Translations under genes and position numbers: made by a program
Shown: positions 46,501 to 59,276 of the stretch, in pieces
Layout of the letters: the number at the start of each line of letters is the position of its first letter
Numbering within the stretch: the stretch's first letter is position 1
Notes under the pieces: generated by a model
Seen by the model: the letters and a program-made list of their open reading frames with translations, nothing else
Told to the model about the DNA's origin: nothing
Databases searched by the model: none
Source of the DNA: Enoplolaimus lenunculus
Lineage: Eukaryota; Nematoda; Enoplea; Enoplida; Thoracostomopsidae
Reading direction: 5' to 3'
Assembly: GCA_030248215.1 (NCBI GenBank)
Contig: JASANG010000245.1
Span: forward strand, 310,001 to 374,000
Length of the DNA stretch: 64,000 nt

Positions 46501-49500
46501 TTGTTCAAGCGATTGCGTGCCAGGTGACCGATGATGATGATAGTGACTGTTGCTGTAGTCAGTATGACGATGTCGAACAGGGGATCGAGACGACGCCTGA
46601 TGATGCATTGAATGCCCGCTAGTAGCGGACGGTAGTGGCAGCGGTGGCTGCAGCAATATAACACCACCTTCAACGGGGTCCTAGAATGGTATAAAAAATC
46701 TCGTGCGAAATAACTTGCAAACACGATGAAACACTATTAATACGCCGGTCGCGTTCACAATAAAAAGCATATAATATAAGCGACAGCGCTGCATGATGTG
46801 GCAGTAGGGTAACGCCCCTTTTAACAGAAACCTAAAATGGCAAAACTTTGATTTGAAATCACTTGCCAAACTCCATGACACAATTTTCATGCGCCTATTG
46901 CCAATACCTTAGTTTTGCTGATGAAGTGGTCAACTTGATGAAACCATTCGTCTTGCTTTTTGACGCCACGATGTCGCCCAGCGCCAAACTGCGGCTAAAA
47001 TAACAAACAGCTTTCAGCACAAAAACCATCTCTATAAGCTCACTTGTGTAAAATATTTTCTGAAACTTCGATATAAATCTTATTTTTGTCTTCATGCGCC
47101 AGGATTCTTAAATGAATAAATTATCCAGCAGACTGAAAAAATGTTATACTCTAATCTAAGGGATGTGCCGATTAATTGGCACTGGTAATAATCGACAATT
47201 TGGTGGAGTTTCGGCATCGCCACTGCAAAAATGCCGATTTTTTGCCGATACTTTTGCACACATAATATTCAGTTGTACTGCTCTCAATTTCACTTCGTGG
47301 CGCGTATCAGTGTGTCCGATAAGGGTAACTGTTATCTCGCTTGCGTTTGTTTGAAAAATTAATTGAAATGAATCGTTCTCTTAAAATTGTAATCGTTTAC
47401 TGTGATGAGGATTTAATTCTTAACATACACACGTTAAGCAGTATTCTTTCTGTTGGTTAAGCACGGTGTACTAAAGTTGGACTCGGCATCGGTATCGCCA
47501 TCGGTATATTTTCATAATAAGAATCGGAATCGGTATAGGCAAAAATTTCGGTCGGCCGGCACAACCCTGCTAATCAAAACTAGAGTAGCATCAAGGTGCG
47601 GGTATTCTGATTGTTGCGGGTATTTTGCCAAAAAATTCCGAGTCCGGGTTTTCGCAACAAACCTCTCCGGGTCCGGGTCTTACAAAAATACCCGGAAAAT
47701 TTGTAATATAAGCGAGATGGTTGCACCCCGCGAACTGCGAAATACATTTATGACATAACACACCAGACATGACTTAAGGCAAATATCGCATGTCGTAAGT
47801 AAAAGCAAACCGAAGAAGAAAAAGTTAGATAAGCATACTTATTCTTAGCGTAATGAATAACCTACGGCGATGTACTTGGATTGCCATTACGAACGCTTAG
47901 TTAGAAATGGTTGTCATGGTTGGGATGCAGAGATATGATACGTCTCATTTTAATTTATCAATTCGACATTTTATTTATGTTTAGAAGTTCAATCAATTAA
48001 TCAAAGCAGGGTGTAACAACCGGAATTTCGGTTCCGGTACGAAAATCCGGTATTTTTCACTATCCGGTTCCAGTAATAAATTCGGTGTTTTTCCACCGCT
48101 ATTTTCCAGTATTTTCACTATTGAAAAAATTTCTCATTGAAAAATTTAAGAAAAATGGGCATATTATTCTAACTTATTTTTCTAAAATTGTCTGGGGGGT
48201 ATTGCCATAATTTTAAAAGAATTTCGGGTCCAGGGTTTCATACCTACAAATTCCGTGTTTGGATTCTCTTCTAGAAAAATCCAGGTGCGGGTCTGGGTAT
48301 TTACTTTGAAATGTTGCAACTCGAATCAAAAACGCTAAAATTTGCGTTCAAAGATTGCAACTAGACTTACCGGAGGAATATGAACTGGAACCGGGGCGTT
48401 GAACGAATTTCCAACTGAAACGCCATACAAACACATGAATACATGCCTAATCAAACTTATCACATGTAAAATTTGCAACCGATACTATGCAATTTTTGCG
48501 CAAACTCAAGCGGACTCTGAATCAATATAATATAGGACGTGACTTCCTCTTGAATTGCAAAAAATATTCAGGATCTGCGAAGAAAACGTTTCGGGGTAAC
48601 AGTTATTCACACACAAGATATTAGGGCTTCAAAGAAAGATGTTAGGAAAATTTTCATTTTCTAGTCAAATTTAAGCAAGTACTATAGGACGGTTTACAAG
48701 TAATTGTCAATGTTACAAAAGATACCAGTGCAGTGGACCTTTGCAAACAAAGCTATATGCATCAGAGGCTATGGAAAGTAACTGAAACAAGCCACAACTA
48801 CAAGTCGTGATGTGATAAAACATTGCATCCTTCTTTAATACCTCCAGGAATTGGTGGCAACGCGCCGTCTGTATTATTCGACGGTGGACGAACCGTTATT
48901 TGATGTGCAACCGCCGAAGGTAACACACCGAGTATGGTTGCAGGTGGTGGCCCGACAAAATGTGGATTGATGTGAACAGTATTGCCCGTCGTAAGTCCAA
49001 TACGACCTGCGAATGATGGAACCACTGGCGAGCTTAGCGCTACTGCTGCAACAGAAATGACTGCCGGCGGCTGCTGCTGACAAGCTGCCGCAGTTTCATT
49101 CGAAATCGTAACCACTTTAGTAGACCGATCTAAAAAACTGTACATATGCCACTAAGGTACGACAGCTAAATAGCTGCAAGTTAAAGACTAAAAGTTACTA
49201 CCAAATGGCAAACGATTAAGCGAAACTGCGCAAAAATTGCCAAAAAATATTAAAATAACAGTTCTATAATATAAGTCAATCATTGGCTCTCTTAATCTCA
49301 ATCTCGTACCAGACTTCAAATCACTCCGACTATGTCGTCTTGTATCCATTCTGTGGGCAGCGGCATAGTCATCGTCAACTTCATCATAATCCAGAATATC
49401 GTCTTCACGATGTAAACCTTCGCTGAAAAGAAGCAATATCACATAACACCAGGGTGCAACTGGAGGTAAAAACCGCAGCCGAAGACCTACAAGCTTGCTG

Positions 49501-52500
49501 GAGCCGGAGATGAAGTGAAATTAGGTAGTTAAAATAGCGTTTAGTTTGCTATTTCCCGAAAATACCTATAAAGTGATGTCAAAAATTTCAGCACTAAGCT
49601 ATTTTTTCAAAAATCTGGGCAATAAACTCATTAGTAGTTTACCAAAAGTTAAAATTAGGCATGTGTCAATTAATCGACACCGGCATCGGTAATAATCGCC
49701 ACTTTTCGTGAGTATCGGCATCGGCACTGCAACAAAAAGCCGATTCTTTGCTGATATTTTTTGCATTTGCACATATAACAGTCAGTTAGAATGCTATCAA
49801 TTTCATTTCTTGCATATCTGTGTGTCTGGTGAGGAAAACTGTTATCTCTTTTGCGGTTGTTTAAAAAAATTAATTGAAATAAACCGTTTTTATAAAATTT
49901 TAACCGGTTATGGTGGTCAGGATCTAAGTCTTCATATAATGATGTGATGTAGTACCCTATCTATTTAAGCATGGTGTACTAAAGTTGGAATCGGCATCGG
50001 TTCGGCATCGGATAAAGTTCAAAATAAGAATCGGCATCGGATAAATTTCAAAATAAGAATCTGCATCGGTATCGGCAAACTGCCCGTTATTAATAAGTTT
50101 TCTTATTATAACCGCAGCAGTAAATATAACTCTGTTCAACCTCAGTACATAAAAACCTATATAAAAGCCTCACTAGATTTCAATTGACCAAGTATGTAGT
50201 TTAGTTAACTTAATTAATTTTGTCGAGCTTCAAACTTATCTCCATTAAAAAAACTCGAAAAATCATGCTCAGCACCGAACTATCGAATAACAGACAAAAT
50301 ATGAAATTACAAAAAAAGCTCTATTCGCATATGCAGTTCAATCACAAAGCTGCTTCTAAGTTCTCGCAGCAGACTACGAATAATTCTCTAAAAAACAGGC
50401 TATTGAATTTAATGTTGCCCGTCGATTGAATTTATTGCGCCGACACATTGTTTGGCCAATCCCAAACAATGCTGTTAAGCGCTACAGAATTAATCCAATT
50501 TTTGAGAACTAAATAAAAATAAGAGGACAAAAGCGTTTTCATGGCAAGCAATTTTGAAAAAAGCCTTCCTCAAATGTGAATGTTTCTTGAAGCTGCACCT
50601 GCAAGTTTTTTTCGAGCATTCCAGAGAATATTCAAATGTATAAATAGCCTTGCTAGTCGAATTACACTGGAAAAATATATGTTATGTTTCATATTTATTG
50701 CAGTCGTCTGCGAATCATGAAATTTCAATGTTTCCTGTCATGATTCAGAGAAAAATGCTACGTATTGCTTTGCAAGTACTTGCAGCTGCAACTTTTCGCT
50801 GCAAAAACTGTCTGTGTGAATAGGGCTATGACCTGCATAATGGTGGAAACATACACATTGGAATCTGCAACGCTACCAATCGGTCGTCCAGGACTTTCGT
50901 CGCGGTCATCACCAAAAACCGGCACCTTCACAACATGGCTATCAGTTTTCTGTGCCGAATCTTCAAGGTTAGCTTCCATCTTCATCATTATTGCACCACA
51001 ACAGGATTCCATTTCAGTATCGTGTAGTTGTTGATTGCTAGTCTGATTTTCTTGAGAATCACATGAAGTTTTCACTGCGCTATCGGTACACGTTGTTTCG
51101 CTTGTTTCGTTTTCGCCAAATCTGTCGCTACTTATATGTCCGGTTAACTCATTGCTACAATCTGTAACCTGATCATTATCGGAATGTTGCACAGCGCGAA
51201 TTTGGGATCCATCCGCCGGAAAAATTCCATCGCTGCTTATATCTTGCACACTAACAAGAAAACGTTCTCCAAGCACTTTTTGATCATTATATGCACTCGT
51301 TTTAGGTTCCAATTCAGTTGATGAAACGTTATGAATACACTGTTGGCTTGTTTCCACAGACGAAACTTGATTCGGTTGTGTCAATCTAAGGTTATATATT
51401 GATTATTAGAAAGTATATAATTTGATCAAGCAACATAAAGATTTTGCTAACTTCACTTTCAATAATCAATCACCGGCGAAATGGGTTCAGCTTTGTAATG
51501 CAAAAGTTGTAATAAAACAAGGCTGCATATATTTTGATAATTTTAAGCTCCTGACACATATCAGCGCCAAATGCATTACAATAAATGTCGCAACGTATAC
51601 CGAGATCTGTTATAGGATTGTACGTACGTACAAGTAAAAACTTATGACATGTTTGCGTAAACTTCAAAAACCCACAACTAAAACTTGCCCAAAGATGTGC
51701 TGCGTCTTTGCATGCTCTGAAATATGCTGCTGCTTAGCCTCATCAGCGCTGCTATCAATTTTGGCTGTCATGTTTTCTGTTGTCTCAGACGACGAGCTAA
51801 CCACATTCTCTGAATCCGCGCCAACGTATTTAGTCGCACCACCATCTGGCAACTCGTTAGTGGTATGTATGCTGCTGCTTGGAACATTATTCGAAAGCAT
51901 CAACATTTCGTCTAAACATAATTGGTGGAAAATAAAATTATGGAAAATATACATCAAAACTCCGACCTCTCTTTCTTCCCATTTTTGTGGGGGGCTTTTC
52001 AAAGGTTTACGCAGCCTGGGGGAATTTATATACGTTTTATACGCTTGTGCTAGCATTCGCTATACAATATTACTTTTGTCACGATTTAATAACGAATTTG
52101 GTGATAAACGCTCTAAAAAATCTACGTTTTCAACTCGTTATAAAGTTTTTAAGGTGTAAATTACATACGAGGTTATAAGATGCCCCCCTCTCTGAAAAAA
52201 GTGAGATCATAAACCTGGGACAAACTAAAAGTGTGGGAATTGACTGTGTGGGGTTTCACACCCTCACCAATTAGTGCCCAGGAACAAAGAAAACGCGTAC
52301 GTCAGCAGAACTAATCCCAGCTAACTAATACCATTCAATAAAAACCAGAAGAAATTTTTAGCCACGCGACGGGGAGGAAGACAACGTAAGTCTGGCCAGT
52401 CTGGAGTCCGCGTCCACGAGCCAAAATTTTTTAAGGATATTCATTTACGTTTTTATTAGCCTATTAAGTCTGCTTTCCGTTCGGTCCACTTGTCAGATAT

Positions 52501-54647
52501 ACTGGCAATAGTTTTTTGTGAAATTATGTTAGTTACAATACGTCTTCAACAATTTTTTGACCAGAACATGCATTTGAAATGTGCGCATGGACTGAGACAT
52601 GTGGTATTTTGAGATTTGTATAGAAACTGGAAGGTTTTATTGCTCCAAGAGTATGAGAATATTTTATTGCTTTAATTACATTTGTTACAATGTATCGTAA
52701 AACACATCGCATTACAACTGAAAAAATATATTGTGTTTATAGCGCTGAAAAGTGTTTTTAGGTCTGAATATATTCTGCTGGAGACAAATCTCGACTTTGG
52801 TTCATACCGGCAGGTACAAATTAAGTTTAGATGTTTTCGCCGACTAGGGGTACCCCGGCCAACTCTTAGTAGCAAAGCAGCACACATTAGACAATCGAGA
52901 CTGAACCAACCTTTCAATTCTTCACTAAAAGCAACGTTCGCTTCACGATGCTGAACATCGCCAAATTGAGTACACTTTTCAGCCAATGAGCTGGAATTAT
53001 TCTGCTGATCCGCTGTGTCCGAAGCGATTCCCAACACAACATCTTCATCCAAAAAATCGACGTCCGCAACAGATGCATCAGTGGCCTTTTCATCCTTAGC
53101 TGTTTCACTCTGAATAAACAATAGGAAACTTGTTATGGTAATCAGTACTGCATAACAACTAAAAAACTGATCATCAAAGCATGATGGAGCCAACGAAACA
53201 ATAATCAAAAATGATTTGAAAAACAGTAGCGAATAAATGTGGTCCAAAATTCTAAAACTTGTTATTTGGTAACCGACTGCATAATCTAGCAGTTCGATAA
53301 GAAATACTTTGCTTCAACGGAACTGGCAACAACCCATTTGCGCACACTTTTTTGTGTGTAGCTTTGCTTACCGGCATTAGCGTGCCCAAAATCGCATCTT
53401 CATCTTCTATGTTTGACATCCACGATGGAGGTTCTTAAAATACTATTTTTACATTTAGTGCACAGTATTCATGTATTATTGTTATTGTATTCTTAGTTTG
53501 ATATTACAAGTGATGCTATTTCGTTTCAGTTTCACAACCCAAGTTGTTCGTCTGAGAACCGTAAGCAGCGAACAATACGTACATGCTTAGACGAAGCAAA
53601 AGCAATAACTTACTAGAAAAGCAATAACTTACCAGCGTTGTTTTCCGCACCACTTGATTGTTCTTTGATAGGCGCACTGTCCGCTGTTAAAATATGCGAT
53701 ACTCTAGTAGAATTACTTGTTATACCGAGAAGAGCGTCCTCATCCAGTGACTCATCATCATCATCATCAATGTCGGCTGCATTATCGGCTAACTGGTCAG
53801 CTGTGTCTTCCTGAATAACAGAATACTATCAGGAGGCGCGCTTTAAACAAAATAATGTTGCAATGATGGAATCAACGCTGTGTAAATAATTAAAATTTAT
53901 TTTTGCCACTTTGGGGAAGGGATGAAAGACGGGAACCTCACTCTCGGCTTGTTACAGTATTTGGCAGGTCTTGGTCCTTATTCGGCTTTTTGAGTCGCGG
54001 TGGTTTAGAACTGAGACCAGAATTCGAGGACTCAGCAAATCCCAGTAAACCTGTAAAAAGTAGAAGTTCACATTGTTGAAGTAGCAGTGGTGTCTTATGA
54101 TTGAAATTTCGCTGCGAAACTATGAGTTTTCGTAGTTACGCAGTAAATATTAGCTCAATACACAAAAACTGCGAAAAACGGCAAAAAAAGTATGAAAACA
54201 TCATTAGAAACAATCTACTTTGAAAATTTTAATTTTTTCGGCGAGGATCAAAACGGACTGAGACCACGAGTTTCATGGCCAGGCTCCGTAAGTCAGGTCT
54301 TGGTTTCTTTTTTTAACCATGACCCCCCATCGATGCTTTGGAGTTCATATAACAAGCCACGCCAGTAGCCTTGAGCACCTTTTTGGTTGTTTCTACCACA
54401 TGAATGTTGATGTTGCTGTTGTTGTATAAAAACACGAAAAATTCCTGAAACAAAACTGAGACGATATATACAATTACGTATATATAATCAGGGGCAACGA
54501 ATTCTTCTTCCTTCTCCCCGATTCCGAAACAAATTAGACCCAAAAAAAAAAAACAAAAAAAAAAAAAAAAAAAAACCACATATATACGTATATTTTGATA
54601 CTTACCGAAACCTTTAATATGGAATCTTCGTCGTTAAAAGTGGACAT
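40549..54647 (-). CDS. RBM33: RBM33-like RNA-binding protein, 19 coding exons
   Basis: Exons, 5' to 3' on the - strand: 54606-54647, 53956-54050, 53633-53810, 53372-53433, 52911-53109, 51689-51911, 50855-51385, 49310-49422, 48842-49129, 48371-48414, 46908-46994, 46339-46680, 45964-46029, 45512-45604, 44476-44739, 41696-44224, 41185-41283, 40746-40834 and 40549-40609. From exon 2 on all phases agree; the exon 1-2 join is off by one base and unresolved. About 1800 aa. RBM33 hallmarks: an acidic N-terminus, HINPHF, the charged helix KLEEQKRLREMLNRRKELRR, a polyQ run, RS-type and proline-rich segments in the giant exon, and a C-terminal RRM ending RRMIDLSKISVEL (human HRHMIDLSHINVAL). Human RBM33 (1170 aa) is a nuclear RNA-binding factor reported in mRNA export and ALKBH5 recruitment. 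One intron appears to be GC-AG. Confidence 0.9.
44815..44980. repeat. 83-bp tandem duplication related to the 59277 repeat
   Basis: Two adjacent units (44815-44897 and 44898-44980) starting TTAAGCAATTAATTAGGTAA. Their TTTATCGGTTTTGG..GTTTGCAAACAATTTATT segment is the reverse complement of part of the repeat at 59277-59831. In an RBM33 intron. Confidence 0.7.
45009..45379. mobile_element. hAT-type MITE, CAGGGTGCAACCGGAATT family
   Basis: CAGGGTGCAACCGGAATT and its exact inverse AATTCCGGTTGCACCCTG form the tips. Flanks ATTACTTG (45001-45008) and ATTGCTTG (45380-45387) differ at one position. Subterminal regions are strings of TTCCGG. Its interior matches the copy at 60666-60930 in inverse orientation. 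Confidence 0.9.
47159..47569. mobile_element. hAT-like MITE of CGGCATCGG repeats
   Basis: AGGGATGTGCCGATTAATTG at the left, GTCGGCCGGCACAACCCTG at the right, flanked by CTAATCTA and CTAATCAA (seven of eight). Subterminal runs of GGCATCGG/CCGAT. Copies at 49657-50090 and 58489-58855. In an RBM33 intron. Confidence 0.78.
47591..47729. mobile_element. Short MITE of CCGGGT units
   Basis: Begins near AAGGTGCGGGTATTCTG and ends near AAGCGAGATGGTTGCACCCC, with GGGTCCGGGTC and ACCCGG units inside. A related 3' part (GGGTCTGGGTATTTACTTTG) occurs at about 48285-48320. Confidence 0.5.
48007..48325. mobile_element. Degenerate hAT-type MITE remnant
   Basis: CAGGGTGTAACAACCGGAAT followed by TTCCGG units as in the 45009 family, then a GGGTCC/GGGTCTGGGT region like that at 47591. 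It ends about 45 bases before RBM33 exon 48371-48414. Confidence 0.5.
49657..50090. mobile_element. hAT-like MITE of CGGCATCGG repeats, 3' end lost
   Basis: AGGCATGTGTCAATTAATCG at the left, many GGCATCGG units, and a doubled AAAATAAGAATCGGCATCGG segment near 50020. The right tip of the family (GGCACAACCCTG) is missing. Confidence 0.65.
54541..54573. repeat. poly(A) tract
   Basis: Nearly pure A run with one C, in the first intron of RBM33. Confidence 0.95.
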
Positions 54648-54898
54648 GAAGAAATCGCTATATATTTAAATTACAAAGTTTCAATTGTCTAAATAACAAC
54701 AAAACGTACACTAGCAAAGTAGCGCGACAAAATAATAGCACGGATCATATATAATTGCGAAATGGTTTGAACATGCGCGAGGAATTCTACGCGCACTGTT
54801 TCAGCTACGTGATTGAAGTCGTAATGTTGTCTCTATGTACCTAACTGACGAGTATTCTAGAAATATTGTCGATGAACGATTAGAAACAACTAGCATCT

Positions 54899-55102
54899 AT
54901 GGTTTTGCAAACAACTTCTGAAGCAACAGAGCATCTATTAATTTGTTTTTGTCACTCACTGCTTTCGGGTGGCGAACAGTTTTCGCTTGCTGTACTCCTT
55001 AAAGAAACAAGCGTTACAAATTGGTTAGAACGACGATCTAAACTTATCTCGCAATTCTGCAGTAATTATGATGCGAAAAACATTAAAATTTCACATGCAT
55101 AA
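54899..55102 (+). CDS. Hypothetical small protein divergent from RBM33
   Basis: 67-codon open frame from ATG 54899, about 250 bases upstream of the RBM33 start and on the opposite strand. It is the position expected for a bidirectional-promoter partner. The peptide has a balanced, globular-looking composition (ICFCHSLLSGGEQFSLAVLL, then WLERRSKLISQFC) without signal peptide or repeats. I do not recognise a family. It could be a first exon, a small single-exon gene, or chance; there is no obvious donor site near the end. Confidence 0.3.
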   Translation: MVLQTTSEATEHLLICFCHSLLSGGEQFSLAVLLKETSVTNWLERRSKLISQFCSNYDAKNIKISHA

Positions 55103-55139
55103 AATGTATACCCAGAATGCATTGATTATGTAAGCTTTT

Positions 55140-56089
55140 TAATCAGTAAACGCAAAAGGGCCTATATATACATATAAACAGCTGACTTTGCTGGGAAACT
55201 TTGAAGTTTCCTTAATTTTGGAATAGAAAAAGCTGAAAAACACTCCGGGCACTTTGCGCAAATTTAGTTTCCAAATATAGGACACGCAAGCATAAGTTTT
55301 TAACAACATGGTGACTCGGCTGCTGCCGGTAATTCGCGCAACCAGCCAGTACTGGATCAATTTAAGCTGATTGAGTTTGACACAAAATAAACTCAAGCCG
55401 TTAAAATAACGTCAATATAGAGAACGCATTACTAACAGTACACAGCTTCGTTTTTAACGTAAAACTCAATCATCAACGTCTGACTCGTGATACTTTGCAA
55501 TCTTTTTTTAAATTTTTAGCTTCTAAAAAGTGAATGTTAAAACTGTCGATTACGCTTAACTTGAGCCGACCTTTTATCTCGACCATGTTTTACATAATTT
55601 GTATGTTACACCGTCAAAAACGCACTAGCTATGCAACGAGCTGCAATTACTGTTCCGTTAGCTCAAAAAGGTTGTATTCACATTCACATTGGGATGATCG
55701 ATTTAATGTGAATTGATTTTGCTGCGCTCTTCATCAAAAATTATAACGGGAAACCCAAGAAGCTTGACGTCAGATAACGAAAGTAGTACCCTCAATTCTG
55801 CAAGTCTTGGTGAAACTGTAAATGTTTGCTGCTGTATTTTTTACTGATGCCTTATTGTACCTATTTTGGGCATTTGGAACTGAGAATGTCGAGAACACAA
55901 TTGAAAACAACTTTATTTCACGCAAAAAAGACAAATCAAGCATAACCAAGTTAGTCAAGGTTTCAAGTAGGAAAATCCGATGCTAATCATTTCCATTGAA
56001 AACATATAGATAAAAAAGGAAATCGGGATTTGTGTATTGCTTCAAAGTATCACGGAAAATCGGGAAATTGAACAAAAAAACAAAGTTTA
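55140..56089. other. Stretch without a supported gene
   Basis: AT-rich sequence with only short open frames. No repeat family of this window was recognised in it. Confidence 0.4.
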
Positions 56090-56615
56090 AGTGGATCATC
56101 CACGCAATATTTAATACGCGCAAAGTTGTAAAAAAATTGTTCACCCACCCCCTTTAGCACTAGTGTCAATTAACTATGCTATTACCAGGGTCTGATGACG
56201 TCACACACCCTGTACTTATAGCCATTTTGTACTGACGGTGTTCCAAGGGAGTAGGGACAAAACATTTTCCCTCTGTATGGACTACACTAAAACGCAACTC
56301 CAGACTCGCGCTACAGTATTGTTTCTGCGAAATGCTATTTAATTTTTTTGCGCATAGCTTCTGCCAAAACAAATGTACAACTATTGTCCCTTCGAACAGT
56401 GTCTCATTATAGTGCAGGACAAAATGCACTCTGAACTGTACCCGTACCGACATTGAAGATCTTGTAAAGTAAGACGTCTGCGTTGTCCTTGGACTACTGT
56501 AAAGAGACTAGTTCTAAATATTCTTCCTACATAGTTCCGAAGAACGACATAGGTCCTTACCCAGACCTGGACAATTTTTCACAGTAGTGCGCGCACCATT
56601 TCGTGGATAACCCAT
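56090..56615. mobile_element. MITE with GGATCATCCACG inverted ends
   Basis: GTGGATCATCCACGCAAT at the left and TTTCGTGGATAACCCAT at the right, with GTTGTAAAAAAATTGTTC and GGACAATTTTTCACAGTAG as the inner inverted arms. Diverged copy of 22451-22979. Confidence 0.7.
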
Positions 56616-58488
56616 TACGTATAAAAATTACAGAATTTCTTGTTTTCGTATAAAAAACTGAAACAGACCAAACACTGAATTTAAAAGCAATACATACACT
56701 GCAAAGCATGTTGAGTAAAATTGAGATCTCCGAAATCGGCTATTCGTGACTACACAAATTGAGTTAAAATTCCACTCTACAAGAGTCAAACTTTGCTTTA
56801 TAATTGAACATTTTTAGCTTTCAAGTTTGTAATAGGAGGTTTTGCAGGACAGCTTTATTGTTGCCTTTACCCTGGCGTACAGATAACGTGTCGACTAGTC
56901 GAATGTGAATGTGAATGTGACCCCTTTTATGATGGTAGCAGAGACAAGGTAGAACCGGAGGTCTGCATAGGCTCTGGTAGCTAGTTTGGCGGATGTTTCA
57001 AGAGTTTCGGTTCCTGTGAATTGTGTTTCATAAATGTTGTACAGTAGGACAAGCTTGCTTAGTAAGCGGGGTTGGGGGCTATTTTGTAAACTTTTAGTTA
57101 CCGGAATTTATAAAATATAGTTTGAAAACAATTGTTTGAAAATATTTTGCTGATTCTTGTTAAATTCAAGACGAAATGAAATGCTCTCCATACTATCCTA
57201 AAAGGCTACTGTGATGTTCAGTTACCACTCTTTCTATGGGCTATCGAGCCGCCGACCAACTCTCAAGCGTTTTATAACGCATATCGTTACGCTTCTAGAA
57301 GCTGTACCAATCAATATTTTAGGCTCCACAAAACGGCCTCGTTGTGAAATCTACCTTAAGAACATGTTAGTAGAGTCCCGTAAACTTTATAGAAGACTGT
57401 TTACCGCATTGTATATATTTTTATATACCACTACATCTATCTGCCTTCGCGCAGTTTTAATACGACGAAACGTTTTTAATGATCATGTCTTGGGTCAATA
57501 ACAAGTAGGAGACCAGAGAAGGCAATCCAGCGATCAAAACACTTCTGCTTGAATTTATTTATGCACAATAAACATGTGCCAATGGGGTTTCAGGTTTTAA
57601 CAGCCATCTGTTTTGTTTTTAATCTTTAACTGACAGCAGGTAAAATTTCTAATAAAGTATCATTGTAAATTTCATCAGTTGATTTTAACTCAGAATGAGA
57701 GTTCAATCAATTCAAAGGTACTGAGCTTTGAATTAGTTCTTTCAGAACTCGGAATTCTGAATGGATAGAACTCACTCTGAATTAATTAATCAACTCACCC
57801 AAAATTAAATTACCTCTGAGTTATTTAACGTTTTACATGAGCGTCTAGAAGGTTAGCAATTTTTATTTTAGGAACCTATTTTCACGCCACATTACAATTC
57901 CCTACTAGGATCTGTAAATTATGTAGCTAGGATCTAAAGTACAAGTGGTAGGTTGAATTTTTCAATATTTTGTGTGCTTGCCCGACGTGCCACTAGGGGA
58001 GTGATTGTAACTTGGTTTGTTATATTTTAATTTTATTTCAAACTTTCTTGCCTTTTAACTGTTAAGTATTTAGCCCGAATCCAAGCGTGAATACCTGCCT
58101 GTATTACTTTTATGAACATAAAACTACTAAGTAGGATTTTTGCAAAATGTTTATTCGCGCTCAACTCGATCTCGTGATTTCAAAATTATGTACTTTAACT
58201 AGGTGGAATTTTTTTGGTTTTTCGAATTTAAGTAATGGAAAACTTAGGGAGAAAAATAAAAAATTCTTTTAAGAGTACAAAATTGGCTATTGTGTTAAAC
58301 GTCTGAGGTAATTTCTAGCTGATGGAAGATTTTAATATGCATACTAGGTTGAAATTAGGTGGTTCTTCCTGGGAGTATTATACGGAATATTTTCAGGCGA
58401 ATAACATGTATCCCTAACAAGAACAATCATGAAATGTTATTTTTTGAGAGACTTTTGATGGAATTCCGATTCAAGGCATGGTTTGATA
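56616..58488. other. Gene-free stretch with repeat fragments
   Basis: Holds a truncated GAGTC palindromic MITE (56697-56795, CACTGCAAAGCATGTTGAGT) and, around 57680-57830, an imperfect inverted cluster of GAGTTCAATTAATTC-like units (for example AACTCAGAATGAGAGTTC and GAACTCACTCTGAATTAATT). Nothing coding was recognised. Confidence 0.45.
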
Positions 58489-58855
58489 TATGTTGGTCTG
58501 CCGAGTGTCGATTCTTTGCCGATACGGTTTGCACATCATTGTGACTTGGTGGAATGCTATCAGTTTCACCTGTTGTTGGTAAATATGGTAGTTGTATATG
58601 GTTTAAGTCTTCCCGTTTATAATGATGTAGTAGTAATCCCATCAGTTCGTTAAGCACTGTGCATTAAAATTGCAATCGGCAACAGTATCAGCAGAAATTA
58701 TAGTATCGGCGCTTCACTAGTACGTGGAACTGGAATTCCATTCAAGACGAGTTCCTATTTCGATTTCGATTGCGCATTCAATCAGAGTCGACATTTTGAA
58801 GTTTTAATTTTAATCCTACTTGTTATCGACAAAAATTTTGGTATCTGCACATCCT
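58489..58855. mobile_element. hAT-like MITE of CGGCATCGG repeats, rearranged
   Basis: Contains CCGAGTGTCGATTCTTTGCC and GTTTGCACATCATTG as in the copies at 47159 and 49657, and ends with GGTATCTGCACATCCTT, the inverse of the family tip. The left tip was not found. Confidence 0.5.
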
Positions 58856-59276
58856 TAATATTTTAGCTTGTTAAAAAGTCAGTTCGTTTTGGTTTTGGCA
58901 CACATCAAATCTTTCAAATATTATACGCAACTCATTCTGTTTTATTCTCGTTTTAAGGCTCAACTTTTCCGGCGGCTTGAAAACACCATCCGTTGTCGCA
59001 CGGAAAATGACCCCCAAAAATACCTAGTTGCCCGCCTCCCAAAATTTAACTTAAGACCCATTTGCAATGGCAAATCAAAATTTTTTTCGGTGGGCATTCG
59101 AGGTTGATCCAGTCCACTTTCACTAGCTATTGCCGTGGCCAAAAACTTACGTAATCATTTTAACTAATTGTTGATATATCTCAGTCCTAAATGATTGCTT
59201 AATGACAAATGATGTTTAATTAATTGAAAGTTTATAAAATAATGCGAAATACATCAAACGTTGTATACCGTGCAAA

